From assembly GCA_943327965.2 (NCBI GenBank), contig CALPYQ020000091.1, positions 1 to 6,914 of the forward strand: a stretch of DNA of 6,914 bases, written 5' to 3'. Position numbers and translations under genes: made by a program. This document shows, piece by piece, positions 1 to 4,847 of this stretch. The notes under the pieces are model-generated. The model was given only the letters and a program-made list of their open reading frames with translations, searched no databases and was not told the origin of the DNA. This DNA comes from Singulisphaera sp. GP187 (GTDB lineage Bacteria; Pseudomonadota; Gammaproteobacteria; Burkholderiales; Burkholderiaceae_C). Position 1 is the first letter of the stretch, and each line of letters opens with the position of its first letter.

Positions 1-224
1 ATTTGCCGCGACAAGCGCAATTTGGTGAATTCGTTTTCGGCACAAATTTGCGCCAACCACTGTGTCGATTGACGTGAAGCATTGCGGCTTAAGGCGTCGG
101 TTGAGCGCAGTCCTGCCATGAGGGCAATGGCCACAATGCTCAAGGCCACCAAGACTTCAATGAGCGTAAAACCCATGACATAGCGCGCACCCTTGCGCTG
201 GTTTTGCCGGGGCGTGTTTGTCAT
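1..224 (-). CDS. gspI: Type II secretion minor pseudopilin GspI (N-terminal part, cut by window edge)
   Basis: GspI is a minor pseudopilin of the type II secretion system. With GspJ and GspK it forms the tip complex that starts pseudopilus assembly in the inner membrane (family knowledge). I translated 74 codons by hand from the minus strand. Residues 18-36 show the prepilin signature GFTLIEVLVALSIVAIALM. Prepilin peptidase should cut between Gly18 and Phe19, and Glu23 is the conserved +5 glutamate. The later CAENEFTKLRL stretch is typical of GspI. The ATG at 224-222 overlaps the gspH stop in an ATGA arrangement, which suggests translational coupling and supports this start. A second Met at residue 17 would leave only a two-residue leader and is less likely. 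The 3' end lies beyond base 1, so integrity cannot be judged. Identity is fairly sure from motif and gene order. Confidence 0.88.
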   Translation of the reverse strand, partial: MTNTPRQNQRKGARYVMGFTLIEVLVALSIVAIALMAGLRSTDALSRNASRQSTQWLAQICAENEFTKLRLSRQ

Positions 225-751
225 GGTGCTGCGCGTTTGACTTGAAACGGTTGAATGCCATCGGTGCTGACCCACAAGCGAAAATTTGGGCCGCTGAGCA
301 TGACACTTTGCGGACCAATGATGGGGTCGGGTCCTAGCCTCAGCAAACTGTTGGCGGCCACTTGGGTTTGCGGTGACAACCAAGCAGCAGGCAAAGTTTG
401 CGGCGGCAAGCCTTCAAACACAAAGGCAACGGGCGCACCGCTTGAGAGAGTGTCAACAACAGGACGCCACACTACAGGCACGCCACTGCTTCTGGACCTG
501 GCCCGTGCAGACTCCAACAAAGCGGCCAAGCGCTCGGCATCGCGCTCTAAAAGAGTTTGGGATGTGTCGCGCAAACTGAAGCTGACAGAGGCCGTGCCAA
601 TGGCAATCAAGGCAATGACCACCAACAACTCCATGAGGGTAAAACCCCAGGGTTTGGCAGGGTGCTGCGCACAGGCATGCACTTGCGAAGAATGAAATTC
701 TCGCGTGTGCGTGTTCAACGGGGCTTTATTGCCAACTGCCGATGTCGGCAT
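221..751 (-). CDS. gspH: Type II secretion minor pseudopilin GspH
   Basis: This 176-residue protein carries the class III prepilin motif GFTLMELLVVIALIAIGTAS, with cleavage expected at Gly36-Phe37 and the +5 glutamate at Glu41. The C-terminal half resembles the GspH/FimT pseudopilin domain and ends in a beta-rich stretch around FRLWVSTDGIQPF. GspH is a minor pseudopilin that sits below the GspI-J-K tip (family knowledge). It lies between gspG and gspI in the usual order, overlaps gspG by 26 bases at its start and gspI by an ATGA at its end. The ATG at 751-749 has a GAGG about 6-7 bases upstream, which supports it, but it gives an unusually long 36-residue leader. An in-frame GTG at Val24 would give a more ordinary 13-residue leader, though no good ribosome site precedes it. 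Function is sure, the start less so. Confidence 0.9.
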   Translation of the reverse strand: MPTSAVGNKAPLNTHTREFHSSQVHACAQHPAKPWGFTLMELLVVIALIAIGTASVSFSLRDTSQTLLERDAERLAALLESARARSRSSGVPVVWRPVVDTLSSGAPVAFVFEGLPPQTLPAAWLSPQTQVAANSLLRLGPDPIIGPQSVMLSGPNFRLWVSTDGIQPFQVKRAAP

Positions 752-1163
752 TCACACCCTCACCACCCGTTTGGCCGTCGGCGCCCCAAGACATCACATC
801 GACTTCAGACTTCAGGCCTGGGTTGAGGTATTGGTAGGGCTTGCCCCACGGGTCGGTTGGCAACTTGTCCAAATAACTTTTCCAATTGGTGGGCACGGGC
901 TCGGTGCTGGGCTTGGTGACCAAGGCTTGGAGGCCTTGCTCGGCCGTCGGAAAACGTTGGTTGTCTAGCTTGTAAAGTTTGAGGGCCTGCATCAAGTTGC
1001 CCACATCTGTTTTGGCCGCTGTCATGCGCGCGTCATCGGCGCGGCCCAAAATGTTGGGCACCACCAAAGAGGCCAGGATGCCAATGATGGCCAAGACCAC
1101 CATCAACTCGATCAAGGTAAAGCCGCGCTGCTTGCGCGCTGACTGTGTTTTTTTAGAAATCAT
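726..1163 (-). CDS. gspG: Type II secretion major pseudopilin GspG
   Basis: GspG is the major subunit of the periplasmic pseudopilus that drives exoproteins through the outer-membrane secretin (family knowledge). The 145-residue product has a basic leader, cleavage at Gly14-Phe15 (RG|FTLIELMVV) and Glu19 at the +5 position, followed by a hydrophobic helix to about residue 38. The C-terminus shows the GspG hallmarks: LPTDPWGKPYQYLNPG around residues 100-118, then the acidic calcium-binding loop with DVMSWGADGQTGGEG and the NADIGSW end. Length and motifs are standard and nothing is missing. A G-run (GGGGGG) about 11 bases before the ATG is the only ribosome-site candidate. It is the first gene of a minus-strand run with gspH and gspI and is divergent from gspC. 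Confidence 0.97.
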   Translation of the reverse strand: MISKKTQSARKQRGFTLIELMVVLAIIGILASLVVPNILGRADDARMTAAKTDVGNLMQALKLYKLDNQRFPTAEQGLQALVTKPSTEPVPTNWKSYLDKLPTDPWGKPYQYLNPGLKSEVDVMSWGADGQTGGEGVNADIGSWQ

Positions 1164-1199
1164 TGCAAGTAAACCCCCCTGCTTTTTACAGACTTCTCC

Positions 1200-1228
1200 A
1201 TCATAATCCCCTCATGTTGCAAGTTAAA
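1200..1228 (-). promoter_or_regulatory. Candidate sigma70-like promoter for gspGHI
   Basis: Read on the minus strand there is a TTTAAC (1228-1223), a 17-base spacer and TATGAT (1205-1200). The -10 matches 5 of 6 consensus bases and the -35 only 3 of 6. Transcription would begin near 1193, about 30 bases before the gspG ATG. It overlaps the first codons of gspC, so the two divergent genes would share and possibly compete for this stretch. Inference from consensus matching only. Confidence 0.35.
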
Positions 1229-1687
1229 GAAGCATCCCGAAAAACCTTTTGGCCTGCGCTTTGCGCTTTGATCGCCTCAGCCGTTGCTGCCTATGCGCTG
1301 GTTTCCTGGGTTTTGCAAATTCAAAGTCTGCAAACACCTGCTTCTGTAGCGCCCGTCGTGTTGCCTGGCGCCAATTTGTCAGCAGGTGACAGCAGCAATT
1401 CCCATGTGGCCGTGGCTTTGGGCGCCCCTCAAGCTTCACAAGCGGCTCAACAAGGCGCTGGCATTGCGGCTCAAGCGGCGCCTCAGTGGAACTTGTTGGG
1501 CGTGGTGGCGGGCGTTTCGGGTCAAGGCTCAGCCCTCATTGGTGTCGATGGCCAAGCACCCAAAGCTTTTTTACCCGGTCAAACAGTGGCGCCCGGTTGG
1601 GTCTTGCATTCGGTCGGTCACAGGCTGGCGCGTTTGGCACCTAGCCTGCAAGACGCACCCACTGTCACCCTCGAACTGCCCAAATAA
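1214..1687 (+). CDS. gspC: Short GspC-type type II secretion inner-membrane protein (HR domain, no PDZ)
   Basis: GspC spans the inner membrane and links the inner-membrane platform to the secretin GspD through its periplasmic homology region (family knowledge). This 157-residue protein has a short cytoplasmic N-terminus, one membrane segment at about residues 13-34, an Ala/Gln/Ser-rich linker (about 40-90) and a C-terminal HR-like domain from about residue 92. That domain has WNLLGVVAG, a Gly-rich SGQGSALIGVDGQ turn, a PGQTV segment and VLHSVGHRLARL, as in GspC/PulC. It stops right after the HR domain, so the PDZ or coiled-coil tail of longer GspC proteins is absent. I chose the ATG at 1214. 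An upstream in-frame ATG at 1163 would add 17 residues of non-membrane sequence and overlap the gspG start. No Shine-Dalgarno precedes 1214. Divergence from gspG supports the call. Confidence 0.8.
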   Translation: MLQVKEASRKTFWPALCALIASAVAAYALVSWVLQIQSLQTPASVAPVVLPGANLSAGDSSNSHVAVALGAPQASQAAQQGAGIAAQAAPQWNLLGVVAGVSGQGSALIGVDGQAPKAFLPGQTVAPGWVLHSVGHRLARLAPSLQDAPTVTLELPK

Positions 1688-1699
1688 AACGCAAGCCCT

Positions 1700-3247
1700 T
1701 TAGCGTTGCAAGAACATTCTGTAGACCGGGTTGTGCGTTTCTTCAACATAGGGATAGCCCAATGTTTTGAGAAACTTGTCAAAGGCTTTGTCATCTTTGT
1801 CGGGCACTTGCAGGCCCACCAAAATGCGGCCGTAATCGGCACCCTGATTGCGATAGTGGAACAAGCTGATGTTCCAGCCGGGGCGCATTAAATTTAAGAA
1901 TTTCAGCAAGGCACCTGGGCGCTCTGGAAACACGAAACGCATGAGGCGTTCGTTTTGCGCCAAGCTGGAGTGACCCCCCACCATGTGACGAATGTGTTCT
2001 CGGGCCAAATCGTCGTGCGTTAAATCGATGTTGTCAAAGCCGTGCTTGGCAAACTTGGCAGCAATTTTGGTGCTCTCGCCTGCACCATGCGTGGTCAGGC
2101 CCACAAACACATGGGCTTTGTCTGCATCACTGATGCGGTAGTTGAATTCGGTCACATTGCGCGGCCCGCCTGGCAAGTTACCAATGAGTTCGCAAAAGCG
2201 TTTGAAACTGCCGCGCTCTTCAGGAATGGTGACCGCAAAAATGGCCTCGCGTTCTTCGCCCACTTCGGCACGCTCGGCCACAAAGCGCAAGCGGTCAAAG
2301 TTCATGTTGGCACCACACAAAATGGCGGCGTAGGTCTGGCCTTTGGTTTTGTGTTTGGCCACATATTGCTTGATGGCGGCAACGGCCAAAGCGCCTGCGG
2401 GTTCCACAATAGAACGTGTGTCAACAAACACATCTTTGATGGCCGCGCACACCGAGTCGGTGTCGACCGTCATGTACTCGTCAACCAAGCCGCGTGCCAC
2501 GCGAAATGTTTCTTCTCCTACCAACTTGACGGCTGTGCCATCAGAGAACAAGCCCACGTCGTCGAGGGTGACTCGTTTTTTGGCATTGACCGATTGAATC
2601 ATGGCGTCGGAGTCGTTCATCTGGACGCCAATGACTTTGACCTCGGGACGCACGGCCTTGATGTAGTTGGCCACGCCCGCAATCAATCCGCCGCCGCCAA
2701 TGGCCACAAATACCGCATCCAAACGGCCTTGGTGCTGGCGCAGCATTTCCATGGCAATGGTGCCTTGGCCTGCAATCACATCGGGGTCGTCAAAGGGATG
2801 CACAAAAGTCATGCCCATTTTTTTCTCAAGCAGGGTGGCATGTTTGTGAGCGTCTGAATAGCTGTCGCCAATTAGAACCACTTCGCCGCCCAATGCTTTG
2901 ACCGCATCCACTTTGACTTGCGGCGTGGTGGTGGGCATCACAATGACAGCGCGACAGCCCAATTTGCTGGCACCCAAAGAAACGCCTTGGGCATGGTTGC
3001 CTGCTGAGGCGCAAATGACGCCCTTCTTGAGTTGCTCGGGCGTGAGGTGTGCCATCTTGTTGTACGCACCCCGCAGCTTGAAGCTGTGGACGGGTTGTTG
3101 GTCTTCCCGCTTGAGCAACACGGTGTTGTGCAAGCGTTGTGACAAGTTTTTGGCAATTTCTAAGCCCGATTCCGTGGCGACGTCATAAACGCGTGCGTTC
3201 AGGATTTTTTTCAGGTAATCGGCGGGTTTGAGGTTTTTCGCGGTCAT
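1700..3247 (-). CDS. ilvA: Threonine ammonia-lyase (threonine dehydratase), biosynthetic, two ACT domains
   Basis: IlvA deaminates L-threonine to 2-oxobutanoate and ammonia in the cytoplasm, the committed step to isoleucine. The 515-residue length is that of the long, allosteric form. The PLP fold type II catalytic domain covers about residues 10-325: Lys57 in SFKLRGAYN forms the Schiff base, SAGNHAQG (81-88) binds substrate, and GGGG at 184-187 in AIGGGGLIAG cradles the PLP phosphate. The C-terminal regulatory part holds two ACT-like repeats, about 335-405 (FAVTIPEERGSFKRFCELIG) and 433-510 (RLMRFVFPERPGALLKFLN), which in this family bind isoleucine and valine. It converges on gspC with 12 bases between stops. 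The ATG has AGGG directly against it rather than at normal spacing, so ribosome binding looks weak. No nearby alternative start exists in frame. A terminator-like hairpin lies just upstream. Confidence 0.97.
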   Translation of the reverse strand: MTAKNLKPADYLKKILNARVYDVATESGLEIAKNLSQRLHNTVLLKREDQQPVHSFKLRGAYNKMAHLTPEQLKKGVICASAGNHAQGVSLGASKLGCRAVIVMPTTTPQVKVDAVKALGGEVVLIGDSYSDAHKHATLLEKKMGMTFVHPFDDPDVIAGQGTIAMEMLRQHQGRLDAVFVAIGGGGLIAGVANYIKAVRPEVKVIGVQMNDSDAMIQSVNAKKRVTLDDVGLFSDGTAVKLVGEETFRVARGLVDEYMTVDTDSVCAAIKDVFVDTRSIVEPAGALAVAAIKQYVAKHKTKGQTYAAILCGANMNFDRLRFVAERAEVGEEREAIFAVTIPEERGSFKRFCELIGNLPGGPRNVTEFNYRISDADKAHVFVGLTTHGAGESTKIAAKFAKHGFDNIDLTHDDLAREHIRHMVGGHSSLAQNERLMRFVFPERPGALLKFLNLMRPGWNISLFHYRNQGADYGRILVGLQVPDKDDKAFDKFLKTLGYPYVEETHNPVYRMFLQR

Positions 3248-3265
3248 CCCTGAATGATACGTGCG

Positions 3266-3298
3266 AAAAAAATGCCCCGAGCCTTGCGGCGCGGGGCA
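3266..3298 (-). terminator. Intrinsic terminator in the ilvA leader (candidate attenuator)
   Basis: On the minus strand the stem is TGCCCCG/CGGGGCA (7 pairs, 3298-3292 with 3279-3273), then one C-T mismatch, then GCC/GGC closing a GCAA tetraloop, followed at once by seven T (3272-3266). This is a textbook Rho-independent terminator for minus-strand transcription. In the plus direction the stem is followed by AAATCC, so it works one way only. It ends 18 bases before the ilvA ATG and lies downstream of the only good promoter seen. Transcripts from that promoter must therefore read through it to express ilvA, which argues for attenuation. The alternative is a plain terminator for antisense transcription, with ilvA driven from a promoter too close to the ATG for me to confirm. 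Confidence 0.75.
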
Positions 3299-3301
3299 AA
3301 T

Positions 3302-3320
3302 CCACCTTTTCAGAGGGTGG
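3302..3320 (-). other. Small leader hairpin upstream of the ilvA terminator
   Basis: CCACC (3320-3316 on the minus strand) can pair with GGTGG (3306-3302), leaving a nine-base loop, four bases before the terminator stem. An alternative pairing is CCTTTT (3333-3328) with AAAAGG (3310-3305), which uses part of the same segment, so the two folds exclude each other. This could be a pause or switch structure of an attenuator, but no segment was found that clearly sequesters the terminator's C-rich arm. Inference from base pairing only. Confidence 0.4.
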
Positions 3321-3360
3321 AGGAGACAAAAGGTTCGTGCGTTGAAACAAATAAAAGCAC
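3310..3360 (-). CDS. Possible 16-codon ilvA leader peptide (GTG start)
   Basis: Starting at a GTG at 3360-3358, a short frame reads (M)LLFVSTHEPFVSSTL and stops with TGA at 3312-3310, inside the loop of the hairpin that precedes the terminator. After the start, 7 of 15 codons are Leu, Val or Thr (3 Leu, 2 Val, 2 Thr), amino acids linked to the branched-chain pathway, and the stop sits where a translating ribosome could influence downstream folding. Against it: there is no clear Shine-Dalgarno, the predicted transcript start is only about 5 bases upstream, there is no isoleucine codon, and the frame is also open further upstream, so it could be chance. Speculative. Confidence 0.2.
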   Translation of the reverse strand: MLLFVSTHEPFVSSTL

Positions 3361-3371
3361 GACTGTTCGAA

Positions 3372-3399
3372 ATTCTACATAAAAATTGCTGCAGTGCAA
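3372..3399 (-). promoter_or_regulatory. Sigma70-like promoter for ilvA
   Basis: On the minus strand TTGCAC (3399-3394) and TAGAAT (3377-3372) are separated by 16 bases. The -35 matches 4 of 6 and the -10 matches 5 of 6 consensus positions. Transcription would begin near 3365 and give a leader of about 118 bases that contains the hairpin and terminator described above. It lies in the 219-base region shared with the divergent OsmC-family gene. I saw no equally good plus-strand promoter for that gene here. Confidence 0.5.
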
Positions 3400-3466
3400 C
3401 ACTTTTACAAAGGCTTTACGATTGCAGCCTAGAAAATTCAGAACAATTTCACAGGGAAAATTCAAA

Positions 3467-3916
3467 ATGGAATGCACAGTCAGTTGGACCGGCGCTACTG
3501 GCGCACGCTCAGGCATGGGTTTTGTGGCCGAGACCGGTAGCGGTCATGTCTTGATGATGGACGGCGCGCCCGATGCGGCCAAGCCTGAAAATGGCGGTCA
3601 AAACTTAGCGCCACGTCCCATGGAAACCGTGTTGGCAGGCACAGGGGGTTGCACCGCTTATGACGTGGTTCTCATTTTGAAACGTGGCCGACACGATGTG
3701 CGCGGCTGCTCGGTCAAGTTGACCTCTGAGCGCGCCGACACCGACCCCAAAGTGTTCACCAAAATTCACATGCACTTTACGGTGAGTGGCAAGGGCATTC
3801 CGGCTTCTGCCATTGAGCGTGCCGTAGCCATGAGCCACGACAAATATTGCTCGGCCAGCATCATGTTGGCCAAAACAGCAGAAATATCCACCAGTTTTGA
3901 TGTGATTGAGGCTTGA
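3467..3916 (+). CDS. OsmC-family (YhfA-like) redox protein
   Basis: OsmC/Ohr proteins are small cytoplasmic dimers that reduce organic peroxides through a pair of reactive cysteines. The YhfA-like branch, which this most resembles, has no firmly assigned substrate. The 149-residue product has Cys62 in ETVLAGTGGCTAYDVV and Cys128 in SHDKYCSASIML. Their 66-residue separation fits the catalytic cysteine pair of the superfamily, and Glu53 just before the first is in the usual place. The remaining order, beta-rich N-terminus (TVSWTGATGARSGMGFVAE), long central helix, then beta strands and a second helix, also fits. I chose the ATG at 3467 because AGGG lies about 10 bases upstream and the protein then starts at the usual N-terminus. 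A longer frame from 3386 would add 27 residues with no family resemblance. The gene is divergent from ilvA and convergent with coq7. Whether it acts on peroxides cannot be told from sequence. Confidence 0.88.
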   Translation: MECTVSWTGATGARSGMGFVAETGSGHVLMMDGAPDAAKPENGGQNLAPRPMETVLAGTGGCTAYDVVLILKRGRHDVRGCSVKLTSERADTDPKVFTKIHMHFTVSGKGIPASAIERAVAMSHDKYCSASIMLAKTAEISTSFDVIEA

Positions 3917-3974
3917 TCAGAAGCCCTTCTTCCGTCCCAGAGGGTTAACTAGGCTTTTGGAAGTTGAGCTTTCT

Positions 3975-4643
3975 TTAGATGTGGTGCGCCACGGAGGTCA
4001 TGAGCTTGGCGGCCGAGCCCATCAAACGCTTTACCGGTTCTGGCAGTTCTGCAGCGCCTGCTTTTTGGGCCATGCGGGCGTGCGACGCTTCATCGGCTTT
4101 CATTTGTGCCACGATGGCTTTGGAGGCCAAGTCGTTGGCGGGTAAATGGGTCATGTGGCTGGCCAAATGGGCCTCCACTTGGTTTTCTGTTTCCACCACA
4201 AAGCCCAGGCTCAGTTTGTCCCCGCCCAGCTTGCCTGCACCGTAGCCAATGGCAAATGCACCGGCATACCAAAGCGGATTCAACAGTGAAGGGCGGCTGT
4301 TCAGTTGATCTAGGCGTTCAAGCGTCCAAGCCAGGTGATCGGTTTCTTCTCGGCAGGCTGCATCGAGCTTAGCCCTCAGAGCTGGGTTTTGGGTGGCCAA
4401 GGCCTGGCCGGTGTACAAAGCCTGCGCGCAGACCTCGCCCACATGGTTGACGCGCATCAGCGCAGCAGACAAAGCCTTTTCGGCAGGGGTGAGTTCGGGT
4501 GGCAATTCAGTGGCCGTCAAAACGCCATCGGACTGCTTTTCAAGCGTACGAGATGGCTTGGGCGTGGGCCTTGCCGACCTGGGCGTGGCAAATAAAGTGC
4601 GCAGGGCACTGTCGGCAGCAAAGATCAAAGCATCGGCATTCAT
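3975..4643 (-). CDS. coq7: Coq7 family 3-demethoxyubiquinol 3-hydroxylase
   Basis: Coq7 adds the penultimate ring hydroxyl in ubiquinone synthesis. It is a peripheral inner-membrane, ferritin-like di-iron monooxygenase, used in many Betaproteobacteria in place of UbiF (family knowledge). The 222-residue protein shows the expected iron ligands: Glu70 in [14 protein letters not shown], Glu100 and His103 in REETDHLAW, a Glu near 153 in [11 protein letters not shown], and Glu185 and His188 in [11 protein letters not shown]. Two related halves and a hydrophobic [12 protein letters not shown] segment between them fit membrane association. The first 50 or so residues are a Pro/Arg-containing extension seen in this bacterial subfamily. 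I chose the ATG at 4643, which gives the family-like start [22 protein letters not shown] 14 codons upstream would lengthen it without family support. No Shine-Dalgarno is well placed before the ATG. It converges on the OsmC-family gene with 58 bases between stops. Confidence 0.93.
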   Translation of the reverse strand: MNADALIFAADSALRTLFATPRSARPTPKPSRTLEKQSDGVLTATELPPELTPAEKALSAALMRVNHVGEVCAQALYTGQALATQNPALRAKLDAACREETDHLAWTLERLDQLNSRPSLLNPLWYAGAFAIGYGAGKLGGDKLSLGFVVETENQVEAHLASHMTHLPANDLASKAIVAQMKADEASHARMAQKAGAAELPEPVKRLMGSAAKLMTSVAHHI

Positions 4644-4752
4644 AGGGGGAAGTTTAGCCCTGTTGTTCCCTTTTGTTGTGCGCAAGCAACGAATAACCCG
4701 ATAAAAGCTTCATTTTCTTTGCAGACTGTGCCGACCTCTGGTGGAATACAAA

Positions 4753-4772
4753 CAACTTCCTGAAGGAGGTTG
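4753..4772 (+). other. Hairpin sequestering a full-consensus Shine-Dalgarno in the porin leader
   Basis: CAACTTCC (4753-4760) pairs with GGAGGTTG (4765-4772) across a TGAA tetraloop. This gives eight pairs, one of them G-U. The 3' arm overlaps AAGGAGGT (4763-4770), a full match to the 16S anti-Shine-Dalgarno, yet the porin start codon is 77 bases further on. It is therefore not the porin's own ribosome site. It could serve a short upstream reading frame, act as a ribosome standby site or be a target for a small RNA. Confidence 0.5.
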
Positions 4773-4775
4773 GCC

Positions 4776-4811
4776 TTGGACCCAGTGGCTTGCGAATTCG
4801 CAAACACCTAA
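4776..4811 (+). CDS. Possible 11-codon upstream ORF in the porin leader (TTG start)
   Basis: A TTG at 4776 lies six bases after the GGAGG of the consensus Shine-Dalgarno at 4763-4770, which is ideal spacing. It opens a short frame reading MDPVACEFANT if the start is read as Met, ending with TAA at 4809-4811. It is in the same frame as the porin, which starts 36 bases later at 4848 with its own ribosome site. An in-frame TTG at 4770 is too close to the site to compete. Translation would open the 4753-4772 hairpin and pass through the palindrome at 4790-4803, so it could regulate the porin. The peptide is not recognised, and there is no direct evidence that it is made. Confidence 0.3.
   Translation: MDPVACEFANT
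4790..4803. repeat. Perfect 14-base palindrome, candidate operator
   Basis: TTGCGAATTCGCAA is an exact inverted repeat with no spacer, lying 45 bases before the porin start codon. As DNA it is the size of a dimeric regulator's operator. As RNA it could form only a five-pair stem with an AATT loop. I do not recognise it as the site of a named regulator, and no second copy was noticed in the window. Confidence 0.45.
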
Positions 4812-4847
4812 GCCAGAGCCCTTGTTAAACCTTGGAGAACTTCTCAA

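Larger units (their letters stand above)
4644..4847 (+). promoter_or_regulatory. Divergent coq7/porin control region with structured porin leader
   Basis: This 204-base gap separates two divergent genes and must hold both promoters. Plus-strand candidates are TTGTGC (4677-4682) with GATAAA (4700-4705), and TTGCAG (4719-4724) with TGGAAT (4742-4747). Both have 17-base spacers and both are imperfect. The second half is rich in pairing: CTCTGG (4736-4741) can close against CCAGAG (4813-4818) around the 4753-4772 hairpin and the 4790-4803 palindrome. If transcription begins at the second promoter (about 4754) the closing stem would be lost. The porin ribosome site GGAGA (4834-4838) is clear. I could not pick a confident coq7 promoter. 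Confidence 0.45.

Noticed and set aside
255..695. A 146-codon plus-strand frame opposite gspH
   Set aside because: Antisense to a clear pseudopilin gene with no recognisable domain.
1688..1707. AACGC/GCGTT inverted repeat between gspC and ilvA stops as a terminator
   Set aside because: Only five pairs with a ten-base loop and no T-run on either side.
2042..2857. A 271-codon open frame on the plus strand opposite ilvA
   Set aside because: It lies wholly antisense to a clear ilvA, its His/Gly/Val-rich product matches no family I know, and it is what the codon bias of ilvA produces on the other strand.
3386..3399. TTGC(TGCAGT)GCAA inverted repeat over the ilvA -35 as an operator
   Set aside because: Only the outer four bases on each side are symmetric and the centre is not, so it is too weak to call.
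3404..3435. TTTACA and TAGAAA as a plus-strand promoter for the OsmC-family gene
   Set aside because: The 20-base spacer is outside the normal range and no better pair was found.
3310..3516. A 68-codon minus-strand frame overlapping the OsmC-family start
   Set aside because: No family resemblance and no ribosome site. It crosses the ilvA promoter. Only its last 16 codons are kept as a speculative leader peptide.
3921..3963. Interleaved AAGCC/GGCTT and CTTCC/GGAAG pairs between the OsmC-family gene and coq7, pseudoknot-like
   Set aside because: Each stem is only five pairs over long loops and the T-run is just four bases. Chance pairing is likely, and it is not a convincing terminator.
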